21,073 bases of DNA, from positions 1-21,073 of the forward strand of contig JAAYTV010000232.1 of the NCBI GenBank assembly GCA_012523655.1, read 5' to 3'. Below the pieces are notes generated by a model. It did no database searches. It worked only from the letters and a program-made list of their open reading frames with translations, and was not told the origin of the DNA. The DNA comes from a bacterium (GTDB taxonomy: Bacteria > Zhuqueibacterota > Zhuqueibacteria > Residuimicrobiales > Residuimicrobiaceae). A program made the translations under genes and the position numbers. Shown one piece after another: positions 7,572 through 13,924 of this stretch (position 1 is its first letter; every line of letters begins with the position of its first letter).

Positions 7572-8854
7572 AAATTGCCATTGTCGGCGCAGGCAGCACC
7601 TATACTCCGGAGCTTATCGAAGGATTGATCGGCATTTCAGCCGACACAGCCGTTGATGAAATCTGGCTGCTCGATATTCCGGTCAGCGAAAGGAAATTCC
7701 GCATCGTCGGCAGCCTGAGCGAACGCATGCTGAAAAAAACAGGACAAGAGGCTCTGCTGCACAGAACCTATGACGCACGGGCCGCGCTGCAGGGTGCGGA
7801 TTTTATCATTTTTCAGTTTCGCGCCGGGCTGTTGCAGGGCCGCGTTCAGGATGAAAAAATACCCCTGGAGTTCGGCCTGATCGGACAGGAGACCACCGGC
7901 ATGGGCGGGTTGGCCTGCAGCCTGCGCGCTTTTCCGATCATCGAGCAGTATGTGAATCTGATCGAACAGGTCGCTCCCCGCGCCTGGATTATCAATTTCT
8001 CCAATCCATCAGGCACCCTCACCGAATTCATGGTCAACCATCTGCGCCATCAACGCTGCATCGGTCTGTGCAACGTGCCCATCGAATTCGTGCTGGAAAC
8101 CGCCAAGGCGTTCGCTTGTGAACCGGATCAGGTTTTCCTGAAATATTATGGACTCAATCATCTCTCCTGGGCGGAAAAAGTGCTCATCCAGGGTCAGGAC
8201 CGCACCGCCGAGATGTGGGACCGGTTCAAAATGAATATGAAAAACATACCGCAGAGCGATTATGAACCGCAATTCCTCGCCCAGCTCAAGCTTTTGCCCA
8301 ATCCTTATCTGCGCTATTACTATATGACCGACCGCATGCTGGCGGCGGAGATTCAGGAGCGCGATTCACAGGGAACCCGCGGGGAGGTGATCCAACGGAT
8401 CGAGGAGCAGCTCCTGCAGCTCTACAGCCGCGAGGACTTGGATGAAAAGCCGGAGCTGCTCAGCCAACGCGGCGGTTTCATGTATTCCACGGTGGCAACC
8501 GGACTGATGCGTGACATGGCGCTGGACCGCAACACCATACACATCGTCAACACCCGCAACAACGGCGCGATCAACCACCTGCCCGACGACTATATTCTGG
8601 AGATACCCGCCCGAATAAGGCGGAACGGGCCGGCGCCTATTCCGCTCGGCGCCTGTCATCCGGCGACCACCGGATTGATCCACACGATTAAAAACGTGGA
8701 GCGACTGATCATCGAAGGATATGCTGCACAGCAGGATGACCTGATCAAAACCGCCATGCTCATCCATCCCCTCGGCCCGAAAGAATCTCAGCTGGAAGCA
8801 CTCTGGCAGCGTCTGTACCAGGCCAACCGCGCGACCATGGCCGCCGTTGAATAA
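7568..8854 (+). CDS. GH4 6-phospho-beta-glucosidase-type glycosidase
   Basis: 428 residues, a usual GH4 length. The N-terminal Rossmann motif is IVGAGSTYTPEL (5-16), binding NAD+. NFSNPSG (143-149), GLCNVPIE (166-173) and GLNHLSW (195-201) follow; Cys168 and His198 are the expected divalent-metal ligands. Tyrosines near 250-252 lie where the family has its catalytic Tyr. GH4 enzymes use NAD+ and Mn2+ to oxidise at C3 and eliminate the glycosidic bond. The closest subfamily by eye is 6-phospho-beta-glucosidase, so the substrate should be a phosphorylated glycoside in the cytoplasm. It overlaps the kinase gene by four bases. No PTS gene is in view, so the kinase is the probable source of the phosphate. 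Exact substrate unproven. Confidence 0.9.
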   Translation: MKIAIVGAGSTYTPELIEGLIGISADTAVDEIWLLDIPVSERKFRIVGSLSERMLKKTGQEALLHRTYDARAALQGADFIIFQFRAGLLQGRVQDEKIPLEFGLIGQETTGMGGLACSLRAFPIIEQYVNLIEQVAPRAWIINFSNPSGTLTEFMVNHLRHQRCIGLCNVPIEFVLETAKAFACEPDQVFLKYYGLNHLSWAEKVLIQGQDRTAEMWDRFKMNMKNIPQSDYEPQFLAQLKLLPNPYLRYYYMTDRMLAAEIQERDSQGTRGEVIQRIEEQLLQLYSREDLDEKPELLSQRGGFMYSTVATGLMRDMALDRNTIHIVNTRNNGAINHLPDDYILEIPARIRRNGPAPIPLGACHPATTGLIHTIKNVERLIIEGYAAQQDDLIKTAMLIHPLGPKESQLEALWQRLYQANRATMAAVE

Positions 8855-8900
8855 GAAAAACACACTTCAGCGCAGTCTTTGCACAGCCTGGACTCCTCGC

Positions 8901-9632
8901 TCAGGCCTTCACCCCTCTGTTTCTGGTTCCTTTCTTTCTTTGTGCTGCTCCAGACCCGGCCAGCCACAATCCGGCCAAGCATAGACTCATGCCCAGCATA
9001 AACAGCATCCAGGAGTAGTTCACCCCTTCATAACCGTGCACTTGGATATGCATGCTGTCCTTGAGGAATGACGCCAACCAGAGCGCACATCCCAAGACAG
9101 GCAGCCAGATAGCCAAAAGAGAAAAACGCAGCGGCGAACCTGAGGCCTCATGAACCAGGACCAGAACGCAGGCAGCGATAAAATAAACGCTGATCAGAAC
9201 AGGCGCCAGCACCGGCCCGTACCAGGGCATGGGGATTAAAAACAGACAGTCCCACTCGAACCACGAAGAGGGCCATGCCACAAACCATTTCAAGCCGACA
9301 TAATAGAAGATATCCCAGAGGCCGAACAGATAAAAGAAAACCGCGATCCGGGATCGCAGGCTAAAGCCCGTCAACCAGGCCGTGGCCCACAACATGACCA
9401 TGGTACACATTTCACGCAGTACCTCGATGCGCGCTTCGCTGAACGGAACGGGCGCACGGCTGCTATCCATTCCGTCCGGAAAAATCAAGCGCCGTAAATA
9501 GACGACGCAGATGGCCTCCAGCAGTCCCATGGCTACGGCGAAGAGCCCGCTCCAAAACAATCGCTGCCAAACAGTCCCGGATGGAGCCGTCGAAAGTCTG
9601 GGAACCGCTTTTGCCAGATCAGATTGTTCCAT
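8901..9632 (-). CDS. Unidentified multi-pass membrane protein
   Basis: 243 residues from an ATG preceded by GGAGGGCGG. About six to seven hydrophobic segments can be seen: residues 24-45, 73-92, 93-115, 126-160, 170-190 and 205-228. The conserved-looking centre reads FGLWDIFYYVGLKWF then PMPWYGPVLAPV, with many Trp and Tyr, and the C-terminus is short and basic. I do not recognise the family. It converges on the GH4 gene, with 46 bases between the stops and no clear terminator. It appears to be an independent one-gene unit with ordinary base composition for this genome. Confidence 0.72.
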   Translation of the reverse strand: MEQSDLAKAVPRLSTAPSGTVWQRLFWSGLFAVAMGLLEAICVVYLRRLIFPDGMDSSRAPVPFSEARIEVLREMCTMVMLWATAWLTGFSLRSRIAVFFYLFGLWDIFYYVGLKWFVAWPSSWFEWDCLFLIPMPWYGPVLAPVLISVYFIAACVLVLVHEASGSPLRFSLLAIWLPVLGCALWLASFLKDSMHIQVHGYEGVNYSWMLFMLGMSLCLAGLWLAGSGAAQRKKGTRNRGVKA

Positions 9633-10313
9633 TTGTCCGCCCTCCGTCGTTAGGTTTCTGCTTTTTCTATGAAACCAACAAGGAAAAAGTTCCCGCAGCG
9701 CTTTTATCGCTCATGTGAAAAAGGTGGCGGGGCACAGCGGGGCTATGAACTTGTTTACTATTTCTTGGCCGGCTGGATGGATGAAAAAAGACAGACGGGA
9801 CGGCCTGTCCAGCTGTTCGATGTAAAGGCATGTCGGCAAGATGCTGCAAGCAGGCGTAGGGGGTGCGCCAGACTGCGGCAAGCAACACCTATCATTGCAT
9901 CATGATATTGCTGGCAATTCAGAGCAATAGTTCGCACTGTCGGATCAATTAATTTTTAAGTATCTAATCAACAATACGCTCGTACAAATCGCTAAAAAAG
10001 TCGACGAATTAGCACAAGGCTATTGGCTGCGCGATAAAGGGCTTTTCAATTTGGACTCCAATCTTTTAGAATCCGCAGTTGAACAATATCTCGCAACAGA
10101 GTGCTCCTTAGTCGATGTCGATTTGAAGATTTAAAATCCACACCCGGACATATCAAGGCATTCGATTGACTTGCGGATATCGGTTGAACTTGTTGATTGA
10201 AAACAGGTGATTCTTGAAATAAAATCAGGAGAAAAATGATTGCCGATTCATAAAGTGCAAATTTTGCCCTACATGAAATGGACCAAGGTGCCGGCCAGTG
10301 AAGCAAAGAACGC
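9633..10313. other. Gene-free interval with relics
   Basis: This 680-base gap lies between the starts of the membrane-protein gene and the end of the large minus-strand operon. The first 300 bases (9633-9930) contain no gene I can support: two overlapping 73-78 codon frames on opposite strands have no ribosome site and odd composition. From 9931 on the sequence is clearly more AT-rich than its surroundings and carries remnants of coding sequence, described separately. Confidence 0.6.
9931..10134 (+). pseudogene. Orphan coding fragment without a start
   Basis: A 67-codon open frame runs from just after a TAG (9928-9930) to a TAA (10132-10134). It has no ATG or GTG start with a ribosome site. 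The middle reads like a genuine protein, with IAKKVDELAQGYWLRDKG followed by LFNLDSNLLESAVEQYL, amphipathic and helix-prone. It may be the tail of a lost gene. I do not recognise the family. It lies directly before the GxxExxY relic and shares its AT-rich composition. Confidence 0.33.
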
Positions 10314-10317
10314 TTAG
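10142..10317 (+). pseudogene. Degenerate GxxExxY-family (PDDEXK-like) fragment
   Basis: Two pieces of a GxxExxY protein can be read. Frame one (10142-10207) gives YQGIRLTCGYRLNLLIENR. After a one-base loss at 10207 a second frame gives VILEIKSGEK, a TGA stop (10237-10239), then LPIHKVQILPYMKW and a TAG at 10315-10317. This matches the family pattern G-x-x-L-D-x-G-Y-R-L-D-L-L-x-E-N, then ILE-x-K, then LPIH-x-x-Q-x-L-T-Y-M-K. The N-terminal half that names the family and the C-terminal end are missing. The protein is therefore dead: one frameshift, one internal stop, both ends lost. GxxExxY proteins are small PD-(D/E)XK-superfamily proteins of unclear role, often scattered by transfer. Confidence 0.72.
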
Positions 10318-11684
10318 CAGATGATTTCCAGCCGTATATTATCAAACCAACATTTTCCCCTGCCGCGCAGATTCAACAACAGATGAAGGCGATCCGGCGG
10401 CGGTGAGATGCACGGCGTCTCCACCTGCAGACAGCGCCACTCCGCCGTGCCGAAGGCCATGGTTGTGCTTGCAAACAGCTCATAGTTCTGCGGTTCGAAC
10501 AGATCGCCGTGTCCGAGCCGATGCAGCCGGATGGCCAGTCCAGCGCCCTGTTCCACCGCCTCAGTCTTGAGATATCCGGATAACCGGTACCGTGCCTGAT
10601 CCGGGAATGGAGGTTCGCCAAAGGCCGGACCGAGGGTCGTCGCCAGCCAACGTGAATCGACAGCACGGCTGTTCTCAATGCACAGAGAATAGGTATCGTC
10701 AAATCCGATGGTGCGATCACGGAAAAAACAGCTGGCCCCCTCCACTCCTTCATGGGACCATGGCCATAGAGACGTCGGCTGCTCTGGATAGTCCAGAATG
10801 GACTGGGAGAAGGTGTTCACACCGGGGAGGTAGATCGGATGTTCTTTCAGAGCGTCGGCCGGAAGTTCTATGGCCTGGCGGACTGCAGCAGCAGCGGCAG
10901 ACCGCGGCAGTGCATAGAGAGAGAAATTTGCCAGATAGTCTGCTGGGCCATGCACCGGGTGCTCTGCCTGTCCCGGCTGTGTCGCCCGGTAGCCGAAATG
11001 GGCGTCCCACATATAAGCGCACAGGCCAGCCAGCACCGGCGCCGGCGACCGCAGTTCAAAAACCGGATTAACCTCTTCCAGCAGCCACATCAAGCGATCC
11101 TTCCTGCCAAGCGGAATATTATGCTTGTCATCGGTCTCCAAATGATGGTGCGGGATGCGGCGGACGGATTCAGAGCCCAGAACATAACAGGCCTGATAGC
11201 GTTTGCCGACGCCCGGCTCGATGCTGAATGATCCTTCCGGCCAAAAATTGCAGAACTCGATCTCGCCATGGCTGGGATTGCGCAGCACGTGCCAGCTTCG
11301 GCCGTAGGGAATGTGCAGGCGGGCGTTGATTTGATACCGATAACTTTTCAGCATCTCAGACCAGGTCACCGTGATCCGATAGCGGCTGAGCAGTCCGGCG
11401 GCATGGTGGCCCAGCGCCAGCAGCATCACTTTGTCAGGCGCCTGGGCCACAAGGTCCAGTTCAGCGTCGTGGCCTACATGGTGTTCGGGATTTTCATGGC
11501 CCTGGTACTGCCACCAATAGAGCGGCATGGGCACTTGGTTGCCGATAATCAGCGGGCCCTGCGGCTGAAAGCGCGCATGGCACAACTGCAGTCCGCGTAT
11601 CTCGGCGATGAGCTCTCTACGATCGAATATCAGGCCATCAGCCGGACCCGTCCGTTTAAAAGCCAATTTCGGCCTTTTTTCCAC
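10314..11684 (-). CDS. Surviving 3' part of an operon-end gene, CBM-like C-terminus
   Basis: A 456-codon frame opens at a GTG immediately after an in-frame TAA. AGGAG (11697-11701) lies twelve bases upstream, a long spacing, so re-initiation here is possible but unproven. Residues 40-220 look beta-rich (PLYWWQYQGHE, YRITVTWSE, SWHVLRNPSHGEIEF). Residues 305-454 resemble a jelly-roll carbohydrate-binding module, with YSLCIENS, YRLSGYLKTE, AEWRCLQVE and the closing GKCWFDNIRLE. I cannot name the N-terminal domain. The frame continues upstream through four stop codons into protein-like sequence, so this is probably the larger part of a gene that has lost its beginning. It sits last in the ABC-transporter/lyase operon, so a role with the same carbohydrate is likely. 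Confidence 0.6.
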   Translation of the reverse strand: MEKRPKLAFKRTGPADGLIFDRRELIAEIRGLQLCHARFQPQGPLIIGNQVPMPLYWWQYQGHENPEHHVGHDAELDLVAQAPDKVMLLALGHHAAGLLSRYRITVTWSEMLKSYRYQINARLHIPYGRSWHVLRNPSHGEIEFCNFWPEGSFSIEPGVGKRYQACYVLGSESVRRIPHHHLETDDKHNIPLGRKDRLMWLLEEVNPVFELRSPAPVLAGLCAYMWDAHFGYRATQPGQAEHPVHGPADYLANFSLYALPRSAAAAAVRQAIELPADALKEHPIYLPGVNTFSQSILDYPEQPTSLWPWSHEGVEGASCFFRDRTIGFDDTYSLCIENSRAVDSRWLATTLGPAFGEPPFPDQARYRLSGYLKTEAVEQGAGLAIRLHRLGHGDLFEPQNYELFASTTMAFGTAEWRCLQVETPCISPPPDRLHLLLNLRGRGKCWFDNIRLEIIC

Positions 11685-12104
11685 TTAGCGCAGATTCTCC
11701 TGATTTTAAAACGCCGCAAAATCCTGCACCCGTTTTTTGAGCATCTCGAACTAAAGAGAGTCGGCGGCGATCAACGCCAGCGAGCCGCCGGCATTGGGAT
11801 CCATGGCCAAAGCCAGTTTCGCTTCGGCTTCGCGAAAGGCAAGTCATTTGTACAGGCGGTCGCGCAACAGCGCTTTATGCTCATCGTTCAGTTTCCCCGG
11901 CATCGACTGGTACAGCACATTGAGCCGCTGATCCGTTTTTTCAATGCCACCCGGGAAAAAAAGCGGACGCCGGCGGCGGATCCGTCCAATCGTTCTATCC
12001 ACCGCGCCCACGCGGAATCGATCTGAGTCGCCGTCTCCTGGCTCAGACCGGGATCAGACCAGACCAAGAGCAGCAGCAGCCTCCCTCCTGCGCAAAAACG
12101 ACAT
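11685..12104 (-). pseudogene. Broken 5' part of the operon-end gene
   Basis: An ATG at 12104-12102, with AAGGAG (12115-12120) upstream, starts MSFLRR. A frameshift near 12085 is needed to read on into a signal-peptide-like LLLLLVWSDPGLSQ and then TQIDSAWARWIERLDGSA. A second shift near 11960 returns to the first frame, which reads LNVLYQSMPGKLNDEHKALL, then KLALAMDPNAGGSLALIAAD and FEMLKKRVQDFAAF. That frame is interrupted by TGA (11846-11844), TAG (11753-11751), TAA (11708-11706) and TAA (11687-11685), and then runs directly into the open 456-codon frame. So one original secreted protein of about 595 residues is likely. All four stops are one C-to-T change from CGA, CAG or CAA codons. Sequencing error cannot be excluded for the two shifts. 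Confidence 0.7.
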
Positions 12105-12128
12105 GATATAGCGACTCCTTGCAATTAG

Positions 12129-12986
12129 TTATCCGCGCAGGCCGCCGACGTTGATCCCTTTGATAAAATGGCGCTGCGCCAGAAAAAAGATCAGCACATT
12201 GGGGATCAGCACCAACACCGCTGCGGCCATCAGTACCGGCCACTGGGTGACCCCGGAACCGATGATTTGGGTTTTTAGAAAATTCAGGCCCAGGGTCAAC
12301 GTGGCCTTTTCAAATGAATTGATGTAAATCAGCGGATTGAAAAAATCATTCCAAACACCGATAAAACTGAACACCGTCACCGTAGCCAGCGCCGGTTTGG
12401 CCTGCGGCAGAATGATATGCCAGTAGATGCGCCAGGGACCGGCGCCGTCCAGCCGTGCGGCTTCATCATAATCAGCAGGGATGGTGAGAAAAAACTGCCG
12501 CAATAAAAAAATGTAGAACGGCGAGCCGAAAAACGCCGGCACGATCAGCGGCAGCAATGTGTCCACCCAGCCCAATCGGGCGAAAAGGATGTACAGAGGA
12601 ATCATGGTCACCTGCCCGGGCAACAGCATGGTGGCGATGCACAGACTGAACATCGTCTGCCTGCCGCAAAATTTCAGACGGCTGAAGCCATAGGCGACCA
12701 TAGAGCTGGAGGTCAAGGTGCCGAACAGAACCAGGCCGGTGATCAGGAGCGTATTGCTGAAATAGCGGACAAACGGAAGCACGGTCAACACGCTGTGGTA
12801 ATTCTCCCAATGCAACCGTTGTGGAAGCCATTGATAGGGCACGCTGAAAACTCCGGAGAGGCTCTGCAATGATGAGGAGAGCAGCCACAACACCGGCGTC
12901 ATAAAGACCAGACTCAGCATGATCATGACCAGATAAAAAACACCGTTTGAAAACCAATGCAACAGCGGAGGCCGGTCGGTCATCAT
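12129..12986 (-). CDS. ABC sugar transporter permease, MalG type
   Basis: 285 residues with six membrane segments. The cytoplasmic EAA loop is at 175-194 (EAARLDGAGPWRIYWHIILP), which docks the ATPase. The order EAA-x3-G and the length are those of the CUT1 sugar permeases (MalG/LacG type). The start ATG overlaps the stop of the MalF-type gene (ATGATGA), with GGAGGG eight bases upstream. It pairs with that permease to form the transmembrane channel for the sugar-binding protein encoded at the window edge. No ATPase gene is present here; a shared MsmX-like ATPase elsewhere would be needed. Confidence 0.93.
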   Translation of the reverse strand: MMTDRPPLLHWFSNGVFYLVMIMLSLVFMTPVLWLLSSSLQSLSGVFSVPYQWLPQRLHWENYHSVLTVLPFVRYFSNTLLITGLVLFGTLTSSSMVAYGFSRLKFCGRQTMFSLCIATMLLPGQVTMIPLYILFARLGWVDTLLPLIVPAFFGSPFYIFLLRQFFLTIPADYDEAARLDGAGPWRIYWHIILPQAKPALATVTVFSFIGVWNDFFNPLIYINSFEKATLTLGLNFLKTQIIGSGVTQWPVLMAAAVLVLIPNVLIFFLAQRHFIKGINVGGLRG

Positions 12987-13909
12987 GCTCTGTTCCCTCC
13001 GGATTCATAATAAACCCAGCGGCGGTAAAGACGGAATTGCAGGATGGTAAAAAACAGAATGATGACAAACAGAATCCAGGCGAGCTCGGATGCATAGCCC
13101 ATTTTAAACTGCTGAAACGCTTTTTTATATAGATAGAGGACAAAGAACAAGGTCGCATTATTGGGGCCGCCCTCCCCGCCTTCAGCGGAAGAGGCGGTCA
13201 TGACAAACGCCTGAGTAAAAACCTGAAAAGAGCCGATGGTATTCATGATCAAGTTAAAGAACAGCGCCGAGGAGATCATCGGCAGGGTGATATGGAAGAA
13301 TCTTCTCCCTGCGCGTGCGCCATCCAGTTCCGCCGCTTCATACAGTTCCGGTGCGATGCCCTGCAGCGCGGCCAGGGTGATGATCATGCCGCCGCCGATC
13401 CCCCACAAAGACATCAAGATCAACGCCGGTTTGGCCCAGGTCTCGCTTTGCAGCCAGAGCGGACCCGTCACGCCCACCAGCGACAAGGCGCGGTTCAACA
13501 GGCCGAATTCCGGATTGAAAATCCACATCCACAGAATCGAAACCGCAGCCATGTTGGTCACCGACGGAAGAAAAAAAATCGTGCGGAAAAATTTTTGTCC
13601 CTTGAGATTCTGATTCAACAGCAGAGCCAGGATCAGCGAAAGGAGCACGCCGAGGGGCACGGAGAAAACGGTGTAATAGGCGGTGTTCCACAGGCTTTTG
13701 TACACCAATGGATCATGGAACAGGGCCTCCTGATAATTTTCCCATCCCACCCACTGCGGCGGGGACAACATCGACCAGCGGGTAAAGCTCATGAACAGAG
13801 AGAGGAGCATCGGACCAAGGCTGAAAAGAATGAACCCGATCAACCACGGCGAGATGAACAGATAACCGGTCAGATGGGCTTTGAGCGTGTGAGAAGACTG
13901 CATGTTCAT
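12983..13909 (-). CDS. ABC sugar transporter permease, MalF type
   Basis: 308 residues, six membrane segments, CUT1 family. The first is GYLFISPWLIGFILFSLGPM (15-34), and the EAA loop is at 191-210 (EAAELDGARAGRRFFHITLP). It is the MalF/UgpA-type partner of the next gene, to which it is coupled by a four-base overlap. It begins 15 bases after the stop of the six-hairpin glycosidase gene, so they share a transcript. The start is an ATG encoding MNMQSS; the second ATG two codons on has a slightly better ribosome-site spacing and could be used. Confidence 0.93.
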   Translation of the reverse strand: MNMQSSHTLKAHLTGYLFISPWLIGFILFSLGPMLLSLFMSFTRWSMLSPPQWVGWENYQEALFHDPLVYKSLWNTAYYTVFSVPLGVLLSLILALLLNQNLKGQKFFRTIFFLPSVTNMAAVSILWMWIFNPEFGLLNRALSLVGVTGPLWLQSETWAKPALILMSLWGIGGGMIITLAALQGIAPELYEAAELDGARAGRRFFHITLPMISSALFFNLIMNTIGSFQVFTQAFVMTASSAEGGEGGPNNATLFFVLYLYKKAFQQFKMGYASELAWILFVIILFFTILQFRLYRRWVYYESGGNRA

Positions 13910-13924
13910 CCCTGCGTTTCCAGG

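Noticed and set aside
9669..9905. Overlapping 73-78 codon frames on both strands
   Set aside because: No ribosome site, no recognisable motif, no hydrophobic or domain pattern; kept only as part of the gene-free interval.
11268..12026. 252-codon plus-strand frame across the broken operon-end gene
   Set aside because: It is antisense to the minus-strand frame with a carbohydrate-binding-like domain, has no ribosome site and an Arg/His/Gln-rich composition typical of a shadow.
11685..12104. Stop-codon recoding (alternative genetic code) to explain the four in-frame stops
   Set aside because: TAA, TAG and TGA all act as normal stops at the ends of intact genes in this window, and the same stretch also needs two frameshifts.
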